A stretch of DNA of 64,000 bases. It comes from Ignelater luminosus. Its lineage: Eukaryota > Arthropoda > Insecta > Coleoptera > Elateridae. Location: the NCBI GenBank assembly GCA_011009095.1, contig VTPC01001032.1:123380-187379 (forward strand), given 5' to 3'. The position numbers and the translations under genes were made by a program. Below are positions 1-12,420 of this stretch, one piece after another. The notes under the pieces were generated by a model. The model was given only the letters and a program-made list of their open reading frames with translations, made no database searches and was not told the origin of the DNA. The first letter of the stretch is position 1; the number at the start of each line of letters is the position of its first letter.

Positions 1-1
1 A

Positions 2-878
2 CAGTTACAACATTCCAAGACACTTGCAGATAATAATGTAAAGAAATCACCGAAGACAAACAATATTCGACAGAAAATTAGTAATAACGACAAATATTTT
101 AAAATGTCCAATAGTATTATCAATAATGTCAACACCAAAATACCAGGTCAAGTACAAAAACAAGCTATTCAGGTTAAGATCAATACTACCGAAAATTCAA
201 CATCAAGTGCTAAATCAAAAGTACTACTGTTAAGCGATAGTAACGGTCGTAATAGTGCGAACATCTTACAGTCTCTACTTTGTTCTGATAATTACAACGT
301 GCAGTGTATATTTAAGCCTAATGGCAAATATGAATATATAATTGAGGACCTAAACAATCTAGTAAAAATTTTGGGAAAAAAGATTATATAATAATATGGG
401 TGGAACTAATAACGCTTTGAGAGGAGAGAAACTGAACAAAAATGCATTTGATAAAATAAAAGTCGCCGCAAATAATACAAATATAATTTTTATATCAACT
501 CCTTTTTGCAACAATCGTCCTATTCTTAACAATTTTATTTATGATATCAATTTGCAAGTATACAATAAAATACTAGAAGAAAATATATTAAGTGCGTATT
601 ATCTGGATATCAATTCACTGTTTAGTACTAATTCTGCAAATCACGGAATACACTTAAAAAAAACAAACAAATTTATATTATTCAAAAAAGTTGCTGAGTA
701 TATTGAAAATAAAAACATCGAATTTAATGACAACAACCCGGAAAAGTTTATAAACAGGGACAATCTAATTGCTATAATTCCATTTAGTCCAACAGCTTCT
801 TTCTGTGTGTCTCAGCTAAGGGATTCCAATGTGAATTTTTGCACACAGCCTCCGGATCAGTTGGAAACACTTGTGTAA
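2..878 (+). pseudogene. LINE ORF1 with SGNH/esterase-like domain
   Basis: The frame is open from base 2, so the protein enters from outside the window. The first part is Lys/Asn-rich. It then shows an SDSNGR block and, after a frameshift near 380-396, an MGGTNN block. These resemble blocks I and III of SGNH hydrolases, a domain known in ORF1 proteins of CR1-like LINEs. The frame changes from 104-391 to 396-878, so the protein is broken. Its end overlaps the start of the endonuclease frame at 839. The role in retrotransposition (RNA or membrane association) is known only by family and is not visible here. Confidence 0.65.
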
Positions 879-3802
879 ATGAACATATTACAAGTAGCAA
901 AAGTAGTGTTAGTACATACGGACCAAGTAGAATACTCACAGTTGTAAATGAAAAAAAAGGTTCTAACGACGATAGTGATTATAAAACAATGTCAATGTAC
1001 TACCAAAATGTGCGTGGACTTAGAATGAAAACGAGTGAGTTATATGATAATGTGTTGGCGAACGATTTTTCTATTATTGCGTTTACAGAAACTAATTTAA
1101 ATTGTTCTTTTGAAAATCGTGAAATTATGGATGATAGATACACAGTATATCGAAACGATCGTAAATGTGAATTAACTGGTAAACAGGGTGGAGGTGGAGT
1201 GTTGCTTGCAGTACGTAAAAAATATAGTTCTTGTAAAGTCAACGTAGATAACATTTAAGGTATATAAAGTTTATGGGTTGTTTTTAAATATTTACATTAC
1301 AGTATTTTAGTTAGTTTAGTTTATATTCCTCTCAAATCAATAATTGAAAAATACCGTCTGTATTTTGAAATGCTTGAAAACGTTTGCAGAATGAGGTTCG
1401 ATAGTATAATTGTTATTGGCGATTTTAATGTACCACAGGTTTCGGGAACTAATTACGACTTTTCTAAAGGTGGAGGATCAGCTAAATGCATTGGAGAGTT
1501 TATACAGTTGTACAATTTACATTCTGTCAATAATATTTTGAATTCTAAGAACGCTACTTTAGATTTGGTTTTAACCAATTTACAATGTGTAGTAGAAGAA
1601 GATGCAGTACCTCTCGTTAAAGTTGATCTGGCTTATCACCCTCCTTTAGCTATAACTTTTAGGTTAGTTGGAACAAAAAACTGCAATAAGAAGGGTAAGA
1701 ACTGCTCATATTACTACAATTTTAAAAAAGCTAATTTTGATTTGATGTATAACATTACTAGGTTTACCGATTGGACTTTTATTAAGTACGAGACGAATGT
1801 TGATATAGCACTAAACAAACTTTATGATGTTTTATATAATATTTTAGATCAGTGTGTTCCCAAGAATACAATAACCAATAAGTCGCGTAAATATCCTTCG
1901 TGGTATGATAATAATATAAAAACAAAACTTAAGGAGAAACGGAAAGTTCGGGAACGTTTAAAAACCAATAATTTAAATCGTAACCTTAAACTCAAATTCA
2001 ATACTTTACGGAAGGATATTAAGAATTTAATTAAAAATGCACGCAAGAGATATTTACAAGTTCAATTAGATATACGGGCTAATCCAAGAACATTCTGGGA
2101 TTTTATTAGAGCGAAGAACAAAAAAGGGGGATTATTACTTGAGGTAACTCACAATAATGTCATATATGCCGGGGATAAGTTGATAGTTTCTGCTTTTGCC
2201 AAATAGTTCAGTTCGGTCTACTCTAAAGATAATACTAATACAACAAATAATAACTTCCAATTAGATTACGGAACTGAGTGTCTAAATATTCGGAATATAT
2301 CCATAGATCAGGTGACAACGGCCATTAAGCAGCTAAAACCGCGTGCTTCTCCTGATGAAGATAATATTCCGTCTTATTTAATCAAGAGTTTATCCGAGTT
2401 TCTGTCTGAACCGTTAACGGCGATCATTAATTTAAGTTTAAATACAGGCAAATTTCCAACTCATCTTAAAAAAGCCTGGATCAGACCTATTCATAAGTCC
2501 GCCGATATTAAAAATTATCGTCCTGTGGCTGTACTAAATACATTTAGTAAAATTTTCGAAGCAGTCTTACATTTGCAAATTTATAATCATGTTAAAACTG
2601 TAATAAGTAAATATCAACATGGATGTGTTCCTTAAAAGTCGACAGTTACAAGTTTACTAACCTTTACAGATATTATTTCCGAAAATATAAATAATAAGTT
2701 ACAAACTGATGTCGTTTATTTAGACGCTGCAAAAGCATTCGATAAAGTGGATTTTAATATTCTTATTAGCAAACTCAAGGCGTTTGGTTTTAGTGATAAA
2801 TTGCTCAAAATTTTTAAATCTTATTTAACTGAAAGATCAATGTCTGTACGTTATAATCATGTTTTTTCTGAAAATTTCGTTCCAACGTCGGGGGTCCCAC
2901 AAGGTTCAACGCTAGGCCCTTTATTATTTTTATTATTTATAAATGATCTGCCTCGTTGCATCACATCCAGTGAAATATTATTATATGCAGATGATGTTAG
3001 ACTGTTTCGAAAAGTAAATAATAATCAAGACTGCATAGTGCTTCAGAATGATTTAAACCGTTTAGTAAGCTGGTATGATGAAAATAAATTACAACTTAAT
3101 ACCAAAAAATGTCAAGTTATCTCTTTCAGCCGTAAACGGACTGAACTAACTCACAATTACACGATAATGGGAATTACATTGCAGAAGGTAACTGAAGTTA
3201 AAGATTTGGGTGTAATATTTACTTCCAAACTAAAATTTAGTCGTCATATTGAGAAATGTGCGAAAGAGGCCAATCGGAAGTTAGGATGGATACTTAGAAA
3301 CAGTGAAGATTTTTCTAAGGAAACTACTTTGCTACTATATAATGCTTATGTACTTTCGAAATTGGAATATGCCGCTGTAATTTGGGTCCCTAGGTCTTTT
3401 ATGGATATTGATATTGTGGAGAAAGTTCAAAAATGCTTTTTGAGGCATCTCTATTATCTAAAGTATGGGATATTCCCTAATTTTAAACATCACGTAGCAT
3501 ACAATGTTCAGCTTGAAAAGTTTGAAATGAAAAGATTAGAGACTAGGCGCAGGTTAATTTCAATCACTACTGTTTATAAAGCTCTCCACTATCAAATCGG
3601 CTGTGAACAGTTGTTACATAAGTGCAGTTTTATTGTTCCTAACATTAGATGTCGAATAAAAAATGTACCATTCAGAACTTTCAACACGTGTTTACCAATT
3701 ACTACAGTTTTGAATGATGTTAATGATCTTTCAAAAATATATAAATTTGATTTATTTAGCGACACGTATTCCTCTATTATTAAAGCCTGTGATGGTAAAT
3801 AA
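839..3802 (+). pseudogene. LINE ORF2: endonuclease plus reverse transcriptase
   Basis: All segments share one frame, interrupted by TAA at 1256-1258, another stop just after it, TAG at 2204-2206 and TAA at 2633-2635. The endonuclease shows MYYQNVRGLR, TETN, GDFNVP and YHPPL, the usual order of AP-endonuclease motifs. The RT shows KSADIKNYRPVAVL, DAAKAFDKVDF, GVPQGSTLGPLLF and the catalytic YADD near 2983-2994, followed by a thumb region ending at 3802. Few point stops and no large deletion suggest moderate age. The best match by motif is the jockey/CR1 group; I cannot separate the clades without a tree. Confidence 0.85.
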
Positions 3803-4303
3803 CTGTCATTCTTTTTATACTATTAATATTTATGTATTGATATAAAACTTTTTTTTTTATTGCTTACAATTATTTTAATTTTACACTTTTATTTTATAGC
3901 TAAATGTTGTATTCTAATTATTTGTATTTTGAATTTTTGGGCGAAAGATAATTATTTAATACTCCTAGTATATTTTATTTATCGCACGTAAGGATTATTT
4001 ACAATATTTTGAAATCATTTGATATTTTATTATTTATATATATTGACATTGGTGTTTAGATTCTAGTCCATGTCTTTTATTTGAATGACATTTTATACAG
4101 TTGTATTTGTCCTATTCAAGCAGCTGTGCTCAATTTTTGTATTTTAATTTGTTGTTCTCTGTTGTGTATTATTACTGATGTTTACAATTTTTTGTTTGAT
4201 ATGTTTTTAACTTTGTTACGCGGCACATAATTTTAGATTTATTGTAATTCTCTATAATTGGCTATGTAGCTGTTGAGAATAAAGGTTATTATTATTATTA
4301 TTA
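3803..4303 (+). other. LINE 3' UTR with poly(A) signal and (TTA)6 tail
   Basis: Very AT-rich noncoding sequence after the ORF2 stop. AATAAA lies at 4278-4283 and is followed directly by six TTA units at 4286-4303. The microsatellite is the expected LINE 3' terminus and marks the right boundary of the element. Confidence 0.75.
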
Positions 4304-4411
4304 TCATGATTATGATAATCAATTGGATGATGTTAAATTATATTAAATTTCTTTCTACACCTGTGTCAAAAGTAGCGATCAGCTTTCGGTGTCAAAAAAG
4401 TCTCTTTTAAG

Positions 4412-4480
4412 CATTAGTGCCCAGAAGTAATATTTTTTCGCATTAGTGCTCAAAAGTATTACCTTTGGACATTAGTGCTT
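4412..4480 (+). repeat. 29-bp tandem repeat, three units
   Basis: The word CATTAGTGC recurs at 4412, 4441 and 4470, exactly 29 bp apart, with similar A-rich sequence after each (AGAAGTAAT, AAAAGTATT, GAAAAAG). This is a short degenerate minisatellite. I see no coding or regulatory assignment. Confidence 0.7.
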
Positions 4481-4699
4481 GAAAAAGCCCCTGTACTGTG
4501 TCAAACAGATTTTTTTGAACGAAATGTAGAGAAAGTAGCCCATGCAACTCATGCCAAAAAAAATTGTTTGAACTGATTTGCTTGGTGGTTCGAATCTACA
4601 GCTTTCGAATTTGCACAAAAAATTGCTTTTTTGGCACTTTTTACATAATTTACTATTTTTACATTTTATATGGTAATGTGTATATTACTACTGTGACAC

Positions 4700-5460
4700 G
4701 CTTAGTTGGGCTTGGTTGTGGACGGCGGTCTCGGTCTCGGTCAGATTTGATAAGGGGGTTTACTCCTCCCCCGCCTCATCCTTGGGGCAGTCAGACGAGG
4801 GCTTACATGTAGCTACGATGATGATCCGGAAATTCAGGATCGACTGGCTGGAATGATAGAACTGAAGAGCTTACGGTACGAATAAAACACAGATTTTAAC
4901 CCAAACAGTATCTATTGAAGTAAGAAAGTTGATTACAAGCTGGCGATTATTATACAAACAGGTAATTAAATCCTACACTAATTTACCAGGCAGTGGAGCA
5001 AACAAGCGCAGCGTGCAAATCAAGCGGATCGGGTTATGAATCGGGTCCAGAGCCTAGCAAGATGCAGGAGAATCACGGGGGGGGGTATAGACGGACGAGG
5101 CTATCCAGCGGCGAAGGGTCGGATTGACCGCCAACACCGGCAATAAAGCCACAAGTCAGAAAATGAATTGAACGATAGGGTTGTATGGAGACGGACGGTT
5201 AGGTTTAGGACATCTCAATACCACAAGGCTTACCCACAGGATACTCATTTGTATTGGAGCTGGTTCTGTCGCTAGGCGGTTCGAGATTCTTCCTCAGACT
5301 GCTGCAACTAGAACTCGAGCTAGAACTGCCTTTCGTCAGACGGGTATTTGCTTATGTACCCATACGGTTCCCCCTGCGCTAACAAGCTTTTGTTGCTGAA
5401 AGGCTCCGTGTAGAAGCAAATGGATTAGTGGGGGAATAGGTTTGCGGTTCGCCCCACTAA
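4700..5460. other. GC-richer block of unknown origin
   Basis: This stretch is clearly less AT-rich than its surroundings and has CG-containing words, a run of nine or so G near 5078 and short open frames without recognisable domains. It ends in a perfect 9-bp inverted repeat, TTAGTGGGG at 5425-5433 and CCCCACTAA at 5452-5460, with an 18-bp loop. It could be an LTR, UTR or internal piece of an old element; I could not match it to a family. Confidence 0.35.
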
Positions 5461-8400
5461 TAAAGCAAAGAACCATATTATAACTTAATTATAATTAAAT
5501 CTAACAGCGGATTTAGCATCGAAAGATTGAATATCGGTGAGAAATGCATTTTATAATTTGGACGGAAATGGAAGGCAACTTCCTTTAAAATAATTTTTAC
5601 ATTATTCGGAATTAAAAGAATATAAAATTATTGGCTGGTTGTCTCAGACAACAGAGAAAATTACATATTTACAATGGTGGAATTAAATAAATATGCAAAT
5701 AGAAAATATAGCATTGTATAAATTTATACAGCGGTGTCTGGTAAGCGGCGTCATGTGCTTATCGTAGCAACAAGCGTGCATATAAAGATACCTTTCTGTT
5801 GTAGACATATAAAATGAAATAATGAAATTAACATTTATTGTACTAGTTCTTAAAAGGTCCAGTTTTAATTAAGTAACTTCGTTACACTATATCCAAGATC
5901 GTTTGGTAATGAAGCATTTTAATATGATATAACAAGGTTATTAATTACTGTTTAAAATCAAAGACCAATGTTATCTTCGTACAAGTGCTAATTGACTAGT
6001 TTAAGGTAGTATCAGTATAGTGGCCTTCCTTTAAGATAGATTCGTTGATTTGAAAACTGTAGTATTCGCTGCACCTAAAACAACACAAACAATAGATGAA
6101 AACATCTGTGTGCATGCATTTACAGCGTTCTCAAGCAAAGTGTTTAAGTAGCAAACTTCGCTTGTGATTATTTAGAAATGGGTTTTTTTAGGACGTGAAT
6201 ACTGATATAAAGTCTAGCAACTTAAATAAAATTTCCTGTTTAGCAACTAATGGTATGGTCGTCTATGTAAATCAATATAAAAAAACAATTTGTTTAAAAT
6301 ATTAATTTAAAAAATGAAAATATAGTTATCCAACTAGGACACGCGTAAAAGTTAAAATTAAACAAAATAATAAGTTGTAATGCTTTAGAAGTATATTCGC
6401 TAATACATATTTAAGTTTATAAAACAACAATTCCTTGTATTTGTTAGATGTAGACAAAATAACCTGGACTGTATTTTCTATTAAAAGCACAAGAAATCTA
6501 TAAACGAAGGACAATTCAAAATAATTGAAAATACTACGTACATAAACTTATTTCCTGTTAAATAATTAAAGTGAATTATTGTTCGAAAATCAATTGAACC
6601 CACGAATGAAGCTTGAAAATTCAAAATCAACAGATAGAAGGAAGAAAGAAAATTTATTTAATTGAATTCTTTTTTTCTACTTCAGTAGTATTTGTAAATA
6701 ATGATAAAATGAAACATCTTATTAGAGTTCAAATAATACAATAGCTGCACAGTGCACATGAATCTTAATATCAGGCTGAAACTTTATCCTTGCGTTCGGA
6801 TTTTCTTATCCAATTTGAATTTATGGCTCTTTTTTGTTCAATAACTCCATTTATATAAAAAATGCAAACTTTGCAGATAAAGTAAAACAGTTATCGAGAC
6901 CAATAAAAACAGCAAGACTGACAAAGTAGTTAAATATTTGAAGCGCTATAGTTACTCGGAGGACATCGAAAATTATTTTCAAAGGTATCATAGTTTTAGT
7001 TTTGGTAAATTATAATTATAACAAAACGATTTCATTTACATCGAGCAAATCAAAAAAGTTAGTTCCTCGACGAAACAAGTTATCTCGACACAATAGTACA
7101 ACGAAATTTTGAGAAATCTCGAATCTAACCAAAATACTCTATGAAGATAAATAATGCCATTTATCTAAGAAAACGGGAATAGTTAAGTTACTGTAGCTGA
7201 TATTAACATAAAAGGTTATCTCAAAAAAAAATTGTTAGCAGACACTATCATAACTTGCTGGTTTGTTGAAGTGACATTTTTGTCTTATTATCTTTTAAAA
7301 CAGACATGAGTGCCTATTAGGTAACAAGGAAGAGGTGTGCAAAAATCACAACAGATATTCGACATTATGGAAGGCACAGTAGGTTTAGACCCTGGGTGTT
7401 GCGGTTTACCCCATTCTACAACATACATATGTAGTTGCCATAATAGTAAGGTTAGTTTAACAAGGTACAAACAACATATTTTATAATGAGAAACAACCCG
7501 TTCTACAATTGATCTTTAATTATAATAGTAAAGTTTACTTTTATTTTGCTATAACCTAAGAACCTTTTAGTATGTAAATGGCTTGAATGGGGTATCACAA
7601 ATAAGAGGTTCTTTTGTAATTCAAGCAAAACCTTCTCCACAGTTTACCTTAAAGGAGCGCGTTAGATAAAACAAGCTATACGCACACCTTTATGAATTTA
7701 ACATGATTGCTATGTAAACATTACATAAAACCATAGGTAAACAGATTAAAGGTGCCCTGATTGATACGTAAATAAATGTCACTTTTGTGAAGAATGGTTT
7801 AACGCTAATAGCTCCATTTTCGTATAAATAAAATAATTTACCTAAATAGCAAAGAATGCACAAGTTACCCTTAAATGAAACATGGAGGAAATATTTACAT
7901 TTTACACGGTATCCAGTTTGGTGTTGGATAAGATAACCCTTGTTCTAGTCAAGTTGAGTACTTTAGGAAGCTATTTCAAAATAAAAATTCATCGTTTTAG
8001 ACACCAGTAATTTGTAAACTGAGCGATCTAACCATTAAAAATTAGTTAATACATAAATGTTGCTTAAGAAGTAAAAAACATAATATTAAGATGGGGTATT
8101 TTACAATATAAAAGGATCAACTTTGTGCTAGAATGGTATGAAACATTTCTAAATGTTAAAACAAACAGAACATGCAAGTTTGCAAAAATGTTATCAACAA
8201 CTATAAAGTATTCAGGGTTTATCAGGAGTAAATTGAAGGGATAAATTACAAACATGGAATTTAAGGGGAAACTGGGAATGTTTGATAATAATGAAAAGGC
8301 CTCAACGGAAAGGCATACAGGAGCCAATATTAATTCAGAGGTATTTCCAAAGCGCACAAGGAGATATATAATTTTAAGACTTGAACAAGTAGGAGAGCAT

Positions 8401-9700
8401 ATAATATTTAATTATTTACAGACGATAGCATTCTTCACTTCTATAAAGTTTACAATGTAGATTAGAAATACCATGAAATAAAATAAGGCATAATACAACA
8501 AAATTTAAATTTGCCACTTGCTATTTTAATATAGTACACAAAGCTTGGCAGCTTTAGAAGCTTGGAGATTTCTTTCAGTCTAAAATGAGAACTTTTAGAG
8601 ATGGTGATGGTTATGATCAGAAAAGAAGTAAGTAACTGGGTAGAAATTACCGTTTCGGTGTTCACCTACACCATCAAGGAAAACAACGGAAGTTATAGGT
8701 ATTGTGGATTAGGCTTAGGTTGTTCGAATTAATTTTTGAAACAGTTGCTTTTGGTGTTTGAAGTTGAGAAGTTGTACCGATAAAACACAAAGAAACCACT
8801 TTAAACCGTTAGATATTTAATCAGATTAGAAATTGTAAGTATACAAATTAGAAATTCACAATTATAAATACTGGAAATTATAAATTCTAGATGTTTTTTA
8901 CTCATTACCTTCCTAGCTCCATTTATCTCCTAAGAACGTTTTAACATCCATCAAATTATTTCGAATACATTGCCGTATCTTTAACTTATGAAGACAATTG
9001 TCTTCATAGGCCTAAAAATAAAGAACAACTCATACCGTAGCCTTTGTCAAGTTAAACCATCTAATGAACGTACAAATAAATAACCACTCTGTAAATATGT
9101 CACTCATTGTTCTGAGGAACAGCCTTAGGTAGCATTAATTTGTTTATTAATGCACGAACAATTTGTAAACTTTACCTCAATTTTAGCTCAATTAATTTTT
9201 GTCGTAGTAAAGTTAGAATTCTTTAAATTTAATTTAAACTGCCAGCCAGGAAGGTCTAATGAAACAAAAGCTACACTAAATAATTATAAAAAATAACTTC
9301 ACCTGGAAAACATTTCAAAAAACTCACCTGACCTGCAAACGTAACCAGTGTTTGACGGATCTTAGATATTCCTGTCGAGATTAAACCCAGACCACTCTGG
9401 TCATGTGTTACCACTCAACCTACAGAACCAGAACGGAGGATTATTTTCGTCAAGGTATTAAATCTTTTAGATCTACGAAAAATCGTTTCTGAAATCCTTT
9501 GGATATTCATTGAATTTCTAAAAATCGCTATACACTCTTCTTTAGATATTTAAAACTAAATTTCCAGAAAAGAGAAAGAATAATTTGTTCATATAATTCT
9601 GAAAAAACAGCCAACTAAGTTATTAAAATTTATAACAGGCCTGTCTGCTTGTTAAAAGGATTTAAATTAAAATTATAGCTATCTCTTCCAAGGTACATTA
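5461..9700. other. AT-rich spacer, no gene seen
   Basis: Reading all frames, I find only short open stretches without conserved motifs. There is no TIR pair, LTR or RNA gene that I can support. Confidence 0.5.
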
Positions 9701-9712
9701 ATCTCTTTAAAC

Positions 9713-10350
9713 ATGTCTGGTATAAGTAGTTATGTAAGCGAAAAACCACAAAGTAATTACAAAATGTCAGAAAATAAAGAAAAGCTTGATTAACTCTTTT
9801 TAAATCATATGTAGAGGATTTAAAACAATTGGAAACAGATAATGATATAGTTGATGAGGTATTAATAGAATTGCGTTAGCGTTTAGAAAAAACCAGAAAA
9901 GCTTGTAGATGAATTTGAGAAAATTCAAGTTGGAATCGAACAACTTAACGAAGATGATGACGAAAACATGAAAGAACGCGAATTGTTCGAAAAGGCTTAT
10001 TATTCATCGAATTTAATTGCCAAATGTATATTAAAAAAATTTTTGAAAAAAAACGACAGACGCGCAGTCAAAGCAAACGTACGTTTAGCAGATTCTAATT
10101 TTAACAAATCCGCAAAAGTAGACTTATTGATGGGAGCGGGATTGTTCTGGAGTTTTTATCAACTACGGGTGCGATTCAGTTAGGGAATGAACAACCACTT
10201 TTACATAAAACTAAACTTGGATGGATTATATCAGGGCCAATATTATCGCAATTCATTCCTGAAGCAATTAATCGTAATTTAAGTTGGGAAGCATTTCTTC
10301 ATAAGCAGGTATCGCAGTTTTGGGATCTTGAAAAACGCCCTACTGCTAGG
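9713..10350 (+). pseudogene. Pao gag remnant joined to protease region
   Basis: A gag N-terminus starts at ATG 9713 and shows a DUF1759-like segment (KLVDEFEKIQ... ERELFEKAYYSS). After YSSNLIAKC it jumps to protease-like sequence, LADSNFNKSAKVDLLMGA, then in a shifted frame GAIQLGNEQPLL and KLGWIISGPI. The middle of gag is missing, so an internal deletion joined gag to the peptidase A17 region near 10030-10080. A further frameshift lies near 10155. Confidence 0.7.
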
Positions 10351-11160
10351 TGCATGTCTAAAGAAGAAAAGGAGTGTGAATCATACTTCTTAAGAACGGT
10401 ACAAAGAAACGAAGAAGGTCATTTTGTAGTTCCAATTCCGTTTAAGAAACTTGTACAAAGGTTAGGTGATTTACGGCAAAATGCTTTTAGTAGGATTTAC
10501 AGTTTGGAACGTAAACTGAAAAAACACCCTCAACTGCAACAAAATTTTACTGCGTTTATGGCAGAGTATGAAAGGCTAGGACTTATGTTACTAGTAGGTG
10601 AAAATGAAGAATTTTCCGTTTTGTATTATTTACCTCATGACGGTGTTGTCCGAGAAGAAAGCGTAACAACCAAACTTTGCGTCGTGTTTGACGGTTCGAC
10701 TCAATCAGATTTGGGCTACTCTTTAAACAATTTACAATTTGTCGGACCAACAATACAAAATGATTTACTAGTTATTATATTACGATTTAGGCAAGACAAT
10801 TATGTTGTTTCGGCAGACATTGCTAAATTGTACCGACAAATACTTATAAACCCAGAGCAGCGAGGACTGCAACGTATAACCCAAATAAACCATTACAAAT
10901 ATATCACTTAAACACGGTCACGTATGAAACGACTTTGCTACAGTATCTTGCGATAAGATGTGTATATTATTTAGCAGAAGAAAACCAACAAAGTTACCCG
11001 GAAGCGTCTGCAGTAATCTCGCGGAATTTCTGCGTTGATGATCTGTTGAGTGACGCAAATACAAAACAGGAACTTTGAAGGCTCTGCGCAGAAATTACTT
11101 CTATATTACGTTCGGGTTGCTTTGAGCTACGGAAATGGATAACAAACGCACCGGACATAT
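10351..11160 (+). pseudogene. Pao reverse transcriptase remnant
   Basis: The frame from 10354 gives the Pao RT N-terminus (FLRTVQRNEEGHFVVPIPF) through VVSADIAKLYRQI, then ends at 10911. After a short deletion the sequence resumes with TVTYETTLLQYLAIRC and the active-site FCVDDLLS near 11028-11048, matching the family YVDDLL motif. The Asp pair is kept, but the frame is broken on both sides. Confidence 0.8.
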
Positions 11161-12420
11161 TGCAGTCTGTTTAAATGTCGAACTTACCTTCGTCCGTTTT
11201 AGATTTTAGAGTAAACCAAAATGCAAAAACGTTAGGACTTTTGTGGTCGTGTTCTTTAGACATGCTGTCATTCAAAATAACAGAAGTTTCTAAGTACACA
11301 ACAGTATCGAAACGCAATATATTGTCAAGCATATCTCAAATTTTTGATTCTCTAGGTTTAATGTCACCTTGCACTATAATCGCAAAGATGCTTGTGCAAA
11401 AATTATGGTTATTGAAAGTAAATTGGAACGTGTCGGTACCTGCGAATATTTATATAACATGGATCACATTGCGAAAGGAGCTACCACAATTGAGCCAACT
11501 ACAAATTTCACGCCACGTTATTTGTAAAGATGCTATGGTAGTAGAGCTTCATAGTTTTTGCGACGCGTCCAAAAATGCCTACGGTGCCTGTGTATACATT
11601 CGCAGCGTTGACAACGAACAGAACATCCATGTAAATTTGATTTGCGCAAAGGGAAGAGTAGCTCCTATTAAAAGAGTCACGGTCCCAAGGTTAGAGCTGT
11701 GTGGAGCACTTTTCTATCACAATTAGTGGTGAAGATTAAGGAATAACTCACGTTAAACTTTGATCCAACGGTTTTATGGTCTGATTCGACAATTGTGTTA
11801 GGTTGGATAAGAATTACTAGTAGTGTATTAAAAACATTTGTAGGGAATCGAGTGTCAGAAATTTAGGAAAGTACTGATACAAATAGTTGGCGAATATTCG
11901 AACGCACGATAATCCCGCAGACTTAATCTCTAGGGGAGCAAATCCTCTTGTATTGAAAGATTCTAAGCTTTGGTGGTATAGACCTTCTTGATTATCTGAA
12001 CCAGAAACTACATGGCCTCGTCTATTAGGTCAATACCATGCCAAAGATTTACCAGACGTAAAACAACATTTACTTAAGGTTTCAGTGAAAGAAATAAGAG
12101 GCGTCATCCCGATGAACAAATTCTCAGATTTAAATAAATTGCAGAAAACAGCAGCATGGTGTCTACGTTTTCTACACAACTGTCGTTCAAAGGTTTAGAA
12201 TTTAGGTCTCCTTACAATTAAGAAACTTGACGATTCGTTGCTTGGTCTAGCACGAATTGCTCAGAATCAATCCTTTTCTCACGAGATGCACGTCTTTTTA
12301 CAAGATTAATGCCAAAAGTAAAATCCTTAGCTTAAGTCTAATTTTAGATTCGTGCTGCGTTATCCGAGTAGGTGGAAGACTATGTCAATCTAATCTGTAA
12401 TTCGCCAAAAAACATCCTGT
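11161..12420 (+). pseudogene. Pao connection/RNase H remnant
   Basis: The frame 11175-11726 runs from SVLDFRVNQNAKTLGLLWS through the RNase H start LHSFCDASKNAYGACVY to PRLELCGALF. The remainder to about 12420 is readable only in pieces (VLWSDSTIVLGW-like, NPADLISRGA-like) with several stops. RNase H normally removes the RNA strand of the hybrid during reverse transcription. Confidence 0.7.

Larger units (their letters stand above)
1..4303 (+). mobile_element. Jockey/CR1-like LINE, left end cut by window
   Basis: A non-LTR retrotransposon in sense orientation. In order it has an ORF1 trace with esterase-like blocks, an apurinic-type endonuclease, a reverse transcriptase with YADD, a noncoding tail with an AATAAA signal, and a terminal (TTA)n run. 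A simple-repeat 3' end without LTRs is normal for this superfamily. ORF2 lies in one frame throughout but is cut by stops, so the copy is dead. The true 5' end is outside the window. Confidence 0.88.
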
